Shown piece after piece: positions 35,573 to 44,413 of a stretch of DNA of 64,000 bases (positions within the stretch are counted from its first letter, which is position 1; the number at the start of each line of letters is the position of its first letter). The notes beneath the pieces were generated by a model. That model was not told where the DNA came from and ran no database searches. It saw only the letters and a list, made by a program, of their open reading frames with translations. Both the position numbers and the translations under genes were made by a program. Source of the DNA: Flagellimonas sp947499585 (GTDB lineage Bacteria > Bacteroidota > Bacteroidia > Flavobacteriales > Flavobacteriaceae); contig NZ_CP138995.1 in assembly GCF_044596045.1 (NCBI RefSeq), positions 744,001 to 808,000 of the forward strand, read 5' to 3'.

Positions 35573-36586
35573 TTAAGAAACTACTTGAGAAGTGTTGGAA
35601 ACCAGCTTATTTTCCACTAAATACTCAGCAATTTGAACGGCGTTGGTTGCGGCACCTTTTCTAAGATTATCAGAAACCACCCACATATTTAGAGTATTGC
35701 GTTGCGTTTCATCTCGGCGTATACGACCCACGAAAACATCATCTTTTCCATGAGCGTAAATAGGCATGGGATAGGTGTTGGTATCTGGGTTGTCCTGAAC
35801 CGTTATGCCAGGAGTTTCGCTAAGTAGTTTTCTTACTTCGGTCAGGTCAAAATCCTTATGGAATTCCACATTAACCGATTCTGAATGACCTCCGGCGGTT
35901 GGGATGCGAACAGCAGTAGCCGAAACGGAGAAGGTACGGTCATCCAATATTTTTTGAGGTTCGCGAGCAAGCTTCATTTCTTCCTTGGTATACCCATTTT
36001 CCATGAATACATCGCAATGTGGCAATGCATTTCTCCCAATAGGATATGGGTAGGCCATTTCTCCTTGCACACCGGCAATCTCATTTTCTAATTGACGAAC
36101 AGCTTTTACGCCGGTTCCTGAAACAGATTGATAAGTGGAAACCACCACACGTTTCATTTGATATTTTTTGTGGAGAGGATTTAGCGCCATCACCATTTGA
36201 ATGGTTGAGCAATTGGGATTGGCTATAATCTTGTCTTCAGTGGTTAATTCGCTAGCGTTTATTTCTGGGACCACTAGTTTTTTAGTAGGGTCCATTCGCC
36301 AAGCTGATGAATTGTCAATTACTGTAGTCCCAACTTCGGCAAATTTAGGAGCCCATTCCAAAGAGGTATCTCCGCCAGCTGAAAATATGGCAATATCCGG
36401 GTGAGCTGCAAGCGCATCGTTAAGTCCGATTATTGTGTATTCTTGATTCTTATAAGTCAATTTCTTGCCCACAGATCTTTCAGAAGCAACCAGTAATAAT
36501 TCTGAAATAGGAAAATTACGCTCTGCCAATACTTTTAACATTACCTCGCCAACCATTCCAGTGGCTCCAACAACTGCTACTTTCAT
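35573..36586 (-). CDS. asd: Aspartate-semialdehyde dehydrogenase
   Basis: This 337-residue enzyme reduces aspartyl-4-phosphate to aspartate semialdehyde with NADPH, in the pathway to lysine, diaminopimelate, threonine and methionine. The Rossmann motif GATGMVGEVML starts at residue 7. The catalytic Cys lies in NPNCSTIQMV (about 128) and the catalytic His in RIPTAGGHSESV (about 234). The length is normal and the ATG is preceded by a good Bacteroidota promoter. It is followed on the same strand by the peptidase gene after 75 bases. Confidence 0.96.
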   Translation of the reverse strand: MKVAVVGATGMVGEVMLKVLAERNFPISELLLVASERSVGKKLTYKNQEYTIIGLNDALAAHPDIAIFSAGGDTSLEWAPKFAEVGTTVIDNSSAWRMDPTKKLVVPEINASELTTEDKIIANPNCSTIQMVMALNPLHKKYQMKRVVVSTYQSVSGTGVKAVRQLENEIAGVQGEMAYPYPIGRNALPHCDVFMENGYTKEEMKLAREPQKILDDRTFSVSATAVRIPTAGGHSESVNVEFHKDFDLTEVRKLLSETPGITVQDNPDTNTYPMPIYAHGKDDVFVGRIRRDETQRNTLNMWVVSDNLRKGAATNAVQIAEYLVENKLVSNTSQVVS

Positions 36587-36605
36587 TTTATTCCTTTTGG
36601 AGAGA

Positions 36606-36636
36606 CAAATGTACTACAGATAAAAATTTAAACAAG
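36606..36636 (-). promoter_or_regulatory. Predicted sigma-A promoter of asd
   Basis: On the minus strand CTTG (-33 element, 36633-36636) is followed after exactly 19 bases by TACATTTG (36606-36613). This fits the Bacteroidota consensus TTTG-N19-TAnnTTTG with one mismatch. Transcription would start near 36600, about 14 bases before the asd ATG. Confidence 0.6.
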
Positions 36637-36687
36637 TATTTTAAAATCACATAATCAAAAAATAACAAAATGTTACAAATAAAACAA

Positions 36688-36718
36688 CCGTCAGAATGTT
36701 AGCGAAACAAACTGACGG
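36688..36718 (-). terminator. Probable terminator downstream of mscL
   Basis: CCGTCAG (36688-36694) and CTGACGG (36712-36718) form a 7-bp stem with a 17-base loop. On the minus strand it is followed by TTGTTTTATTTG. It lies after the mscL stop and upstream of the asd promoter, a sensible place to end the mscL message. The T-tract is interrupted, so strength is uncertain. Confidence 0.5.
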
Positions 36719-36772
36719 CTTTAAGATTATTATTGTGATGTAGCGGTTGGCCTTTTTATAGGCGAACGATTT

Positions 36773-37174
36773 TTACTTCTTTAATAAGTCCCTGATTTCT
36801 GAAAGTAGCTCTTCTTGAGATGGACCTGCTGGTGCTTCTGGAGCTGCCTCTTCTTTTTTCTTCATCTTGTTCACTCCTTTTACAATCATGAACATCACAA
36901 AAGCGACAATGATGAAATCAATAACGTTGGTTAAAAAATCGCCATATAGTACAGCAACTTCACCAACTTTTTCTCCAGCGTCATTCATGGCTCCTTCTTT
37001 TACGATATATTTTAAATCTTTGAAATCCGCATTAAAGATTAGTCCAATCAAAGGAGAGACAATTCCCCCGGTAAAAGAGGCAACAACCTTGTTAAATGCT
37101 GCACCCATAACGAAACCTACGGCAATGTCCACCAGGTTTCCTTTCATTGCAAAATCTTTGAATTCTTTCAACAT
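36773..37174 (-). CDS. mscL: Large-conductance mechanosensitive channel
   Basis: This 133-residue inner-membrane channel forms a pentamer that opens under hypo-osmotic stress. The N-terminal helix MLKEFKDFAMKGNLVD and first membrane helix IAVGFVMGAAFNKVVASF are typical. The second helix is FLTNVIDFIIVAFVMFMIVK and a lysine/glutamate-rich cytoplasmic helix ends the protein (SQEELLSEIRDLLKK). The glycine/alanine packing positions of the pore helix are retained. It has hairpins on both sides and is probably transcribed alone. Confidence 0.96.
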   Translation of the reverse strand: MLKEFKDFAMKGNLVDIAVGFVMGAAFNKVVASFTGGIVSPLIGLIFNADFKDLKYIVKEGAMNDAGEKVGEVAVLYGDFLTNVIDFIIVAFVMFMIVKGVNKMKKKEEAAPEAPAGPSQEELLSEIRDLLKK

Positions 37175-37212
37175 AATTTTATAGTTTAAGTGGTTAATAG
37201 GCTTACAATGTA

Positions 37213-37249
37213 ATTAAAAAAGAGGTTTATGCCAATTTGCCGGCATAAA
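37213..37249 (-). terminator. Rho-independent terminator of alr
   Basis: TTTATGCC (37226-37233) and GGCATAAA (37242-37249) form an 8-bp stem with an eight-base loop. On the minus strand the stem is followed by CCTCTTTTTTAATT. It begins two bases after the alr stop, so it should end the tdk-alr message. Confidence 0.75.
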
Positions 37250-37250
37250 A

Positions 37251-38360
37251 TCATGAGTTAATGATTACCCTTTTTACCCTTGGAGAAATAGCTGTTAATA
37301 TTTCGTAAGAGATAGTATTTGCTGATTCCGCAAAATCTTCTGCAGATTGGTTTTGTCCAAAAACCACAACTTCATCACCCTCTTTACAATCGATATCCGT
37401 GATATCTATCATAATCATATCCATGCAAACATTGCCAATAATAGGTGCTTTTCTACCTTTAATAAGCACATGACCTTTTTGATTTCCGTATTGTCTGCTT
37501 ATCCCATCAGCATGCCCTAGTGGGAGTGTGGCCGTTATTTTATAGCCATCAGATTTGTATGCGCGATTGTAGCCCACGCTTTCATTTGGCTCTATTTTAT
37601 GGATTTGAGAAATGATGGTTTTCAATATAGCGACGGGCTTTAACTGGGCGTCAATTGCCTTATCATTACCATAACCATATAAGCCTATTCCACTGCGAAC
37701 CATTTCAAATTGAGCTTCAGGATAATTTATAATTCCTGAGGTATTCAGCATATGGCGGAAAGGAGCATACCCCAATTTTTGATTAAGCTCTTCGCTTATT
37801 TTTTTGAAGGTTTCAATCTGAGTTAAGCTAAATGGTTTTTCAGAAGCATCTTCTGAAGCGGCCAAATGGGAAAAAACAGAAACGACCTTTAGTTCCTTTC
37901 TATCTCTTAAATGCTCAACAATAAAATCCACATCATTTTCCCAAAAACCAAGGCGGTTTAATCCTGTATTGAATTTAACATGAATGGGATAATCTATTTG
38001 CTTTTTGTCCTTAGCTATTTCTAAAAAGAGCTTTAGATTTTTTGGAGAATAGATACTGGGTTCCAAAGAATGGTGAATCAATTCGCCAAAATTTACAGGC
38101 TGAGGATGCAGCACCAAAATGGGAGATTTAATCCCAGCATTCCTAAGCAAAACACCTTCCTTTACGTAAGCAACAGCAAAATAATCTATTCCCAAGCGTT
38201 CCATTTTTTTTGCAATAGTTATCATGTCGCTTCCATACGCAAAAGCCTTTACTACTGCTAAAAATTTGGTTTCTTGGGCTAATCTGGATTTTAAAAACCA
38301 GTAATTGTGTTCTAGCGCGATTAGGTCTATTAGGAGGGTGGTGTCACCAATTTTACTCAT
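37251..38360 (-). CDS. alr: Alanine racemase
   Basis: This is a 369-residue PLP enzyme from MSKIGDTTLLIDL. It interconverts L- and D-alanine for peptidoglycan. The PLP lysine is in FLAVVKAFAYGSD (about residue 36), and the C-terminal catalytic Tyr region is VGYNRAYKSDGYKI, with CMDMIMIDIT beyond it. The upstream ATG at 38402 lies inside tdk and adds a non-conserved extension, so it was rejected. The start overlaps the tdk stop by eight bases. Here Alr is a free-standing enzyme, not fused to a MurF-like ligase as in many Bacteroidota. Confidence 0.95.
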   Translation of the reverse strand: MSKIGDTTLLIDLIALEHNYWFLKSRLAQETKFLAVVKAFAYGSDMITIAKKMERLGIDYFAVAYVKEGVLLRNAGIKSPILVLHPQPVNFGELIHHSLEPSIYSPKNLKLFLEIAKDKKQIDYPIHVKFNTGLNRLGFWENDVDFIVEHLRDRKELKVVSVFSHLAASEDASEKPFSLTQIETFKKISEELNQKLGYAPFRHMLNTSGIINYPEAQFEMVRSGIGLYGYGNDKAIDAQLKPVAILKTIISQIHKIEPNESVGYNRAYKSDGYKITATLPLGHADGISRQYGNQKGHVLIKGRKAPIIGNVCMDMIMIDITDIDCKEGDEVVVFGQNQSAEDFAESANTISYEILTAISPRVKRVIINS

Positions 38361-38997
38361 TGGCGGCTTTCTTTTTAGCTTCCACTTCCTCAGAATCCAC
38401 ATTCATCTGACTTACTTTTTCCTTTAACATGGCCTTGTAGAAAGCGGCTCTGCTTAAAGGTTCATACTCTCCAGTTTCACCAAGAAGCACAAGCTTGTCA
38501 TTATTGGATTTTCTAAAACTGTAATTGGCCAAGTTTCCGGTACGGGTGCAAACTGCATGAACTTTGGTTACGTACTCGGCAGTAGCCATTAACGCTGGCA
38601 TGGGACCAAATGGGTTTCCTTTAAAATCCATATCCAATCCAGCTACTAATACACGAACACCTCTGTTGGCCAAATCATTGCAAACAGTAACTATCTCATC
38701 ATCAAAAAATTGAGCCTCATCAATTCCAACAACGTCACAGTCATCTGCCAACAGACGAATATTTGCTGCTGCCGGAACCGGAGTAGATCTAATTTCATTG
38801 GAATCATGGGAAACCACCATATCCTCATGATATCGGGTGTCCACAATAGGTTTAAAAATCTCAACTTTTTGTTTGGCAAATTGGGCACGCTTTAATCTTC
38901 TAATAAGTTCTTCGGTCTTTCCAGAAAACATAGAACCGCAGATGACTTCTATCCATCCAAATTGTTCTTTAGGGTTTACTGTGTTTTCGAGAAACAT
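38353..38997 (-). CDS. tdk: Thymidine kinase
   Basis: This 214-residue type II thymidine kinase salvages thymidine to dTMP. The P-loop is GSMFSGKTEELIRRL (about residues 21-35), the DEAQF motif lies in VVGIDEAQFFDDEI with the general-base Glu, and the thymidine-binding lasso is near TRTGNLANYSFRK. The structural zinc site is reduced: the usual CxxC pair in the lasso appears as CTRT, with only one cysteine. The N-terminus MFLENTVNPKEQFGWIEVIC is a typical short lead. It is the first gene of a tdk-alr unit. Confidence 0.94.
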   Translation of the reverse strand: MFLENTVNPKEQFGWIEVICGSMFSGKTEELIRRLKRAQFAKQKVEIFKPIVDTRYHEDMVVSHDSNEIRSTPVPAAANIRLLADDCDVVGIDEAQFFDDEIVTVCNDLANRGVRVLVAGLDMDFKGNPFGPMPALMATAEYVTKVHAVCTRTGNLANYSFRKSNNDKLVLLGETGEYEPLSRAAFYKAMLKEKVSQMNVDSEEVEAKKKAANE

Positions 38998-39154
38998 ACC
39001 GTACTTTTAAACGAAATTGTGTAGTTTTTCGTTTTATTAAAGGAAAGCACAAAACTACTAAAAAAATATGCCTCGACTTAAGATTAAAATTTAACCTTTT
39101 GTTCTTAGTGGTATAATGAAAATGATTTTATTTTTATAGTAAAGATTAATAGCT

Positions 39155-39841
39155 ATGATACGGAAATTAAGGGAGGAGCTGATAAAATTGTCCACAGACA
39201 TTATTACAACAAGAGACGATAAGGAATTGACAGAGCTTTATGATAAGGCTAAAGACATCTATGAAAAACTGGCAGTACTTAAATTTATAGATGAGAAGTT
39301 GAGCGATGTTGAAGTCGATGTGTCTAAAAACGTAATTGCTTCACGGTTTGAAAAAATGGCAAATGCTGTTCTAAGCGGCAATATTGCAGTACCTGAAAGT
39401 AACCCACACGAAGAAGATATAATTATTCCAGGGATGGACACCATAAAGGATATGGTTTCAGAAATGCCTACAGAAGAGGCTATAGAACATGTTTTTACAG
39501 AATTTGTGGCGAAACCAGAATACATGAAGAATGAGAAAGAAATTCTTTCTCCACCAGAAACAAACGGGAATACAGAAAATGGCAAATCTAAATCACTGAA
39601 TGATACCTTTGTTAAGGATTTTCAAGTTGGACTTAATGATAAATTGGCCTTTGTAAAACATTTGTTCAATAATAACACGAATGATTACAACAGGGTGTTG
39701 TCTCAGCTTAATACAATTGATACAGAGGAACGTTCCATTGCTTTTATCACCAATATGGTAAAACCAGAGTACAAAAACTGGGAAGGCAAAGAAGAATATG
39801 AGTCACGCTTTATGGCCTTGATAGCGCGCAGATTTCAATAA
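39155..39841 (+). CDS. Conserved flavobacterial hypothetical protein
   Basis: I do not recognise a characterised family. The 228-residue protein is soluble, without signal peptide or membrane helix. Residues 1-60 are helical and charged (RDDKELTELYDKAKDIYEKL). A low-complexity linker near residues 127-147 contains PPETNGNTENGKSKSLNDTF. The C-terminal part (about 150-228) is compact and helical, with KLAFVKHLFNNNTNDYNRVL and WEGKEEYESRFMALIARRF. Proteins with this layout are common single genes in Flavobacteriaceae next to tdk. It stands divergent from tdk and may use a promoter in the 157-base gap. Function unknown. Confidence 0.8.
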   Translation: MIRKLREELIKLSTDIITTRDDKELTELYDKAKDIYEKLAVLKFIDEKLSDVEVDVSKNVIASRFEKMANAVLSGNIAVPESNPHEEDIIIPGMDTIKDMVSEMPTEEAIEHVFTEFVAKPEYMKNEKEILSPPETNGNTENGKSKSLNDTFVKDFQVGLNDKLAFVKHLFNNNTNDYNRVLSQLNTIDTEERSIAFITNMVKPEYKNWEGKEEYESRFMALIARRFQ

Positions 39842-39902
39842 ACCGTTCTTTTCCGTTTACTTTTTATATTTTTAAGGGGATTACAACCTTAAATAATCAA
39901 TT

Positions 39903-40259
39903 ATGAATTTTACAAAAATTGCCTTTTGGCTTTCAACAGTATTGTTGACAGCTATAATGTTCTTTTCTGTTTATAACTATTTCTTTAATAACGAAATGAT
40001 CCGTAGCTTCTTTGAAAGTATGGGCTATCCTACATATATTATCTATCCTTTGGCCATTGCCAAGATACTTGGACTAATAGCGGTTTGGGGCAATTTTTCC
40101 AAGTGGTTAAAAGAGTGGGCGTACGCAGGGTTTTTCTTTAATTCTATTTTAGCGTTTTTTGCTCATTATATGGTAAGTGACGGACAACATGCGGGAGCGG
40201 TTATTGCTTTTGTTGTTGTTTTGATATCTTATTTTACAGGAAAACAAGTAAGGCCTTAA
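39903..40259 (+). CDS. DoxX-like membrane protein
   Basis: This 118-residue protein has four predicted membrane helices (about residues 6-26, 43-62, 70-90 and 95-113). The family signature lies in MGYPTYIIYPLAIAKILGLI and WAYAGFFFNSILAFFAHYMV. DoxX-like proteins of this size are widespread in Bacteroidota and have no firm biochemical role. The gene ends nine bases before rsmI and is probably co-transcribed with it. The start follows an AT-rich 61-base gap. Confidence 0.85.
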   Translation: MNFTKIAFWLSTVLLTAIMFFSVYNYFFNNEMIRSFFESMGYPTYIIYPLAIAKILGLIAVWGNFSKWLKEWAYAGFFFNSILAFFAHYMVSDGQHAGAVIAFVVVLISYFTGKQVRP

Positions 40260-40268
40260 CTTTGGCCT

Positions 40269-40940
40269 ATGGGAAAATTATTTCTGGTTCCGACTCCAAT
40301 AGGTAATCTGGAAGATATTACGCTTAGAGCCATTAAGATTCTTAAAGAGGTTGATTTAATTCTGGCGGAAGATACCCGCACCAGTGGAAAACTGCTCAAA
40401 CATTTTGAGATAGCAACACCTTTGCAAAGTCACCACATGCACAACGAGCATCATCAGATTAATGCATTGGTACAAAAGCTAAACGGAGGTGCTGTTTTGG
40501 CGTTAATTTCTGATGCAGGAACTCCAGCTATCTCCGACCCGGGATTTTTACTGACACGTGCTTGTGTGGAACATGGTATTGATGTGGAATGTCTACCTGG
40601 TGCAACAGCCTTTGTTCCAGCTTTAGTGAATAGTGGACTGCCAAATGATAGATTTGTTTTTGAGGGATTTCTACCGGTCAAGAAAGGTCGTCAAACAAGA
40701 TTGAAATTTTTGGCAGAAGAGACTCGTACCATGGTATTTTATGAATCTCCGCACAAGCTACTTAAGACATTGAATCAGTTTGTAGAGTATTTTGGAGAAG
40801 ACAGACCAGTCTGCATATCTCGAGAACTTACTAAAATGTATGAGGAAACGGTTCGCGGCACTGCAAAAGAGATTTTGGAACACTTTACCCAAAACCCTCC
40901 CAAAGGAGAATTTGTAATTGTGGTTGGTGGAAACAAATAA
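40269..40940 (+). CDS. rsmI: 16S rRNA (cytidine(1402)-2'-O)-methyltransferase
   Basis: This 223-residue SAM-dependent methylase belongs to the tetrapyrrole-methylase fold. It modifies C1402 of 16S rRNA in the decoding centre. Family motifs are the N-terminal LFLVPTPIGNLEDITLRAI, LAEDTRTSGKLLKHF, ALISDAGTPAISDPGFLL and LPGATAFVPALVNSGLP. The length is slightly short of the E. coli enzyme, as usual in this phylum. It follows the DoxX gene by nine bases. Confidence 0.96.
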   Translation: MGKLFLVPTPIGNLEDITLRAIKILKEVDLILAEDTRTSGKLLKHFEIATPLQSHHMHNEHHQINALVQKLNGGAVLALISDAGTPAISDPGFLLTRACVEHGIDVECLPGATAFVPALVNSGLPNDRFVFEGFLPVKKGRQTRLKFLAEETRTMVFYESPHKLLKTLNQFVEYFGEDRPVCISRELTKMYEETVRGTAKEILEHFTQNPPKGEFVIVVGGNK

Positions 40941-40999
40941 ATACTATATTTAGGTAGCCAATCAATAAAGATGAATACTAAGATGCGTTTTAAAAGAGC

Positions 41000-42133
41000 A
41001 TGAATTTAGCTCCTTGGGCCATTGCTCTTTTCACTGTAATTGTTGTTTATTTTCTTGACCGTTGGGAGAATAAACATATCAAGTCTATTTTTGACTGGGT
41101 ACCGGCAATACTATTGGCCTATTTAATCCCTGCTGGTATTTCATACGCGTTGGGGCTCGATTTATCCCATGCTAAAATCCACGATTACAGCAAAGATTTC
41201 TTTATTCCCTTAACCATTGTTTCAGTAATGGCAAGCCTTTCATTGGGGCAGCTTAAGGCTATTGGCTATAAGCCAATCGTGCTTTTTGTATCGGGGTCAT
41301 TTTTTATTGCGCTTTTTCCGATAATTTTTGTCATGGGCTTTTCCGATATAACCTTGGTTGTCGAAACACTATCCAACGATGGTTTTTGGAAAGGAATACC
41401 TCCAGTAGTAGGCAGTTGGATTGGAGGAAGCACAAGTCAATTAGTGCTAAAGGAATTGGTAGAATGCCCAGAGGCAATTTTCCTTTCTGTTTTGGTGATG
41501 GACAATATCTTGGTCAACGTTTGGACAATTTTAATGTTTCAGGGAATTAAAAAAAGCAACAAACTAAACACTTGGTTCAAAATAACGGATAAAGGAATAC
41601 CAGAGGAAATCCGTACAGAAAATCAAAAACCAATAGCTGTATGGATAACCGTCGTTATTCTTTTGGCGATTGTTTTTGCCACCAACCACTTTATTGAAAG
41701 TTTTGTGGGGAAAGTAGTTTTACTTTCCATTATTGGCTTGGCTCTTGGAAACTTTATTCCCCGATGGAACTTTAAGTTCTCATTAAAGGCAGGAGCAATT
41801 TTAATCTTGGTGGTCATGGCCATTTTAGGATTAAAGCTGCAGTTTGACACCCTTGGTTTTGATGTATCCTTTTTTGGCTTTTTAGTAGTTTGGTTATTAG
41901 GTCATTTTGTTTTTATGGTCCTAGTGGCCAAATTGATGAACATAAATATGGCTTGGGTACCCATTGCAAGTATGGCGAATGTAGGAGGGATAGCAACGGC
42001 GCCAGCTGTTACGGCCGCTTATGAGAAGAAATGGATGCCCCATGCTATTGTATTGGCAATACTAAGCATGGCAACAGGTACTTTTTGGGGGATGCTTACG
42101 ATATACTTTTTAAAAGTAACAGTAGGGTCTTAA
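41000..42133 (+). CDS. DUF819 family membrane protein
   Basis: This 377-residue integral membrane protein has about ten helices. The DUF819 (YjcL-like) pattern is visible in YFLDRWENKHIKSIFDWVPA, in the glycine-rich PPVVGSWIGGSTSQLVLKEL, and in the C-terminal MANVGGIATAPAVTAAYEKK. These two glycine-rich repeats resemble the discontinuous helices of secondary carriers such as glutamate or bile-acid transporters. It is likely a secondary transporter, but the substrate is unknown. It appears monocistronic. Confidence 0.85.
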   Translation: MNLAPWAIALFTVIVVYFLDRWENKHIKSIFDWVPAILLAYLIPAGISYALGLDLSHAKIHDYSKDFFIPLTIVSVMASLSLGQLKAIGYKPIVLFVSGSFFIALFPIIFVMGFSDITLVVETLSNDGFWKGIPPVVGSWIGGSTSQLVLKELVECPEAIFLSVLVMDNILVNVWTILMFQGIKKSNKLNTWFKITDKGIPEEIRTENQKPIAVWITVVILLAIVFATNHFIESFVGKVVLLSIIGLALGNFIPRWNFKFSLKAGAILILVVMAILGLKLQFDTLGFDVSFFGFLVVWLLGHFVFMVLVAKLMNINMAWVPIASMANVGGIATAPAVTAAYEKKWMPHAIVLAILSMATGTFWGMLTIYFLKVTVGS

Positions 42134-42228
42134 CTATATTAAATCTTTGAGCGGCTATTAAAACGCCAGATTTGATAGTTCTGGAGTGTATTTTCGACAA
42201 TATCTATGGCATTTAGTATTTGACTCCA

Positions 42229-43281
42229 ATGGTTCAAAAGTTTAATCCTGAGATTGATAAGGTGTATTTCATCAACAAATACACACTGTTTCATATTATG
42301 TCAGGTTCTGGTACCATCCAAGTGGATTTTAAGAATTATACAGATTGGCAAGACAAGGCCATTTACTTGGAAAAGGGGCAGTATATCAAATTCTTTTCGG
42401 ATGATTTTGTGGTCAGAAAGATAGAATTCCCAAACAAGACCATTTTTGAGAAGAAAGAGGTGCGAGTTCTTTTTAAGCACCTGATTTCGTTAGGCTACAT
42501 CAACTTTAATGAATGTGAGGAATGCAAAAGATATCTGTCAAATACAGTTTTCTCTGAAAACACCGCTGAAATTATCGACATCTCTTCAAAACAGTGGTAT
42601 TGGCAAAATCCTTTTCAGGCAAGCAAACAGGAGTATCAGATTATTTTTGATGTAAAGGAAATTATCGACAAGGAATATTACGGCAATTTCAATAATAATG
42701 ACCTCTCCGCTTTAATGTTAGAAAATGGATATAATGCCCAAGCACTTGTAAAGGATAAGATAGGTCTATCAGTTAAGGCTTTACTCTCTAACAAAAGATT
42801 AATGGAGAGCAAAAAGAAAATAGCCTTTACAGATAAGAGCATTCAAGAGGTGTCTTTTGAAACAGGGTATAGGGATCCAGCATACTTTAACCGGGTATTT
42901 AAAAATACTACGGGACAGACGCCGTCAGAATTTCGAAACGATTTCGATTATGAAAACCGTGATACCTTCACCAAAAACCTTATCGAATTATTAAAAAATC
43001 ATCATGCTGAACAGCGAAACCTTGAGTTTTATGCTGACAAAATGAATCTCTCCGTCAAGGCACTTTCCAAAAAAACTAAAGCAAAAATGAACGCTTCTTT
43101 AGGTCAGCTGATTCGAAACGAGTTGATTTCTACCTCAAAAAAACTACTTGTCCAAGAAGCTTCCGTCAAGGACATTGCCTACAAACTTGGATTTGAAGAG
43201 GCGAACCATTTTTCAAACTTCTTTAAAAATTATACAGGAAGTACTCCTACCGATTACAAATTCAAAAAGTACAATTCTTAG
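42229..43281 (+). CDS. AraC-family regulator with two HTH domains
   Basis: This is a 350-residue regulator from the ATG giving MVQKFNPEIDKVYF. An upstream TTG at 42220 adds three residues. Residues about 10-75 look like a cupin-type sensor (LFHIMSGSGTIQV...LEKGQYIKFF). The C-terminal half holds two AraC-type DNA-binding modules. One is at about 160-240, ending QEVSFETGYRDPAYFNRVFK and TGQTPSEFR. The second is at about 262-348, ending KDIAYKLGFEEANHFSNFFK and TGSTPTDYK. Tandem modules are unusual for this family. It lies just upstream of the SnoaL, YHS and SPW genes and may control them. Confidence 0.88.
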   Translation: MVQKFNPEIDKVYFINKYTLFHIMSGSGTIQVDFKNYTDWQDKAIYLEKGQYIKFFSDDFVVRKIEFPNKTIFEKKEVRVLFKHLISLGYINFNECEECKRYLSNTVFSENTAEIIDISSKQWYWQNPFQASKQEYQIIFDVKEIIDKEYYGNFNNNDLSALMLENGYNAQALVKDKIGLSVKALLSNKRLMESKKKIAFTDKSIQEVSFETGYRDPAYFNRVFKNTTGQTPSEFRNDFDYENRDTFTKNLIELLKNHHAEQRNLEFYADKMNLSVKALSKKTKAKMNASLGQLIRNELISTSKKLLVQEASVKDIAYKLGFEEANHFSNFFKNYTGSTPTDYKFKKYNS

Positions 43282-43373
43282 CGTCTTTTTTGTACCTCTT
43301 TGAAGGCATTCCATGCTGAAATTTGCAATGTAATTACAAACTAAAATTTGTTTAATCATTAAAAATAAAAGTA

Positions 43374-43727
43374 ATGGATATTAAATCACTGGCCACCGAA
43401 ATGGATGGCATTGTAGGCAAAGGAGCCATTGTAGATGCTGTAAAACAATTTTTTGCAGAAGACGCCACAACGTCTGACTATAATGGACTAGCGACCACGA
43501 ACAAACAACAAATGGTCGAAAAAATGGAAGGCTTCGCGGGAGCAATCGCTCAAGTAAATGGGATTACCCATCACCATACTATTGTAGATGGAAATGTATC
43601 AGCTTCGGAATTCACATTTGATTTCAATATGAAGGACGATAGCAAAATCTACTGGCACGAAATCATTCGTCGTGTATGGAACAACAATGGTGAAGTAGTT
43701 CAAGAAGAATATTTCAACGCCCAATAA
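43374..43727 (+). CDS. SnoaL-like (NTF2 superfamily) protein
   Basis: This is a 117-residue cytoplasmic protein with the cone-shaped NTF2 fold pattern. It opens with helices (KGAIVDAVKQFFAEDATTSD) followed by strands ending HEIIRRVWNNNGEVVQEEYF. The motif GITHHHTIVDGNVSASEFTF is typical of the SnoaL-like group. Members bind small ligands or act as polyketide cyclases or isomerases; which applies here cannot be told. It is followed after 34 bases by an SPW gene remnant. Confidence 0.8.
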   Translation: MDIKSLATEMDGIVGKGAIVDAVKQFFAEDATTSDYNGLATTNKQQMVEKMEGFAGAIAQVNGITHHHTIVDGNVSASEFTFDFNMKDDSKIYWHEIIRRVWNNNGEVVQEEYFNAQ

Positions 43728-43761
43728 ATGTTCCCGTCTTTCCCTGATATTAAACCTAAAA

Positions 43762-43833
43762 CTCGATTACGTGGTATTAGTGATGCCAGTTTTGGCGCCC
43801 TTTTTATTAGGTCCAGATGGTATTATCAATTAG
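43762..43833 (+). pseudogene. Remnant of an SPW-repeat membrane protein
   Basis: In one frame this stretch reads LDYVVLVMPVLAPFLLG, then PDGIIN and a stop. It matches LDYPVAVALIVLPFLLG in the intact SPW protein encoded at 44414-44767 at 11 of 17 positions. There is no start codon and no further homology on either side. It looks like the fragment left by a duplicated or decayed SPW gene. Confidence 0.6.
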
Positions 43834-43911
43834 GACTGAAGGGAAGAAATATCAGTAAGGATAAAGACATATTAATTAAAACAAACAAATAAATATTTAA
43901 AGAAAAGCAAA

Positions 43912-44382
43912 ATGAAAATTTTAAAATTATCTATAGTAATGGTAGCACTAACATTTGCTACAAATTTATCGGCTCAAGACAAAATGGCCAATAATATTGA
44001 CAATAGTAATATTGCACTTGCAGGTTATAGCCCTGTATCATACTTAGATTTGGGATTGGCCCAAAGAGGAAATAAAGCGCATAAATCCGAATACAAAAAA
44101 GTGGTTTATTATTTCACCTCTGAGGAGCAAAAGGCAACTTTTGATAAAAACCCTTCCAAGTATTTACCTCAATATGGTGGTTTCTGTGCTTTTGGCACCT
44201 ATGCTGGAGCAAAATTCAGAGTGGACCCAACTAAATTCATCGTAAAAGATGGAAAATACTACTTGTATTTGAACAATGTGGAGTTGGATGCAAAACAACT
44301 CTGGCTTGCAGAAAACAATCATGCAAAATTAAAAAGTGTTGCTGACACCAATTGGAAGAAGTTGGGTAAGACGCATAACTAG
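43912..44382 (+). CDS. Secreted YHS domain protein
   Basis: This 156-residue protein has a signal peptide (MKILKLSIVMVALTFATNLS, cleaved near SAQ). The YHS domain follows: NIALAGYSPVSYLDLGLAQ, then FTSEEQKATFDKNPSKYLPQ and YGGFCAFGTYAG. The single cysteine sits in the conserved GFCAFG site. YHS domains are thought to bind metals, often copper or other heavy metals, and appear in periplasmic proteins of this type. The gene precedes the SPW gene by 31 bases. The metal bound is unknown. Confidence 0.88.
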   Translation: MKILKLSIVMVALTFATNLSAQDKMANNIDNSNIALAGYSPVSYLDLGLAQRGNKAHKSEYKKVVYYFTSEEQKATFDKNPSKYLPQYGGFCAFGTYAGAKFRVDPTKFIVKDGKYYLYLNNVELDAKQLWLAENNHAKLKSVADTNWKKLGKTHN

Positions 44383-44413
44383 ACCATTTTAATAATCGCT
44401 AAAATTTTTAGTC

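Noticed and set aside
43728..43892. A 54-codon frame starting right after the SnoaL stop
   Set aside because: Its product resembles nothing and overlaps a different frame that matches an SPW gene; the SPW remnant is the better reading.
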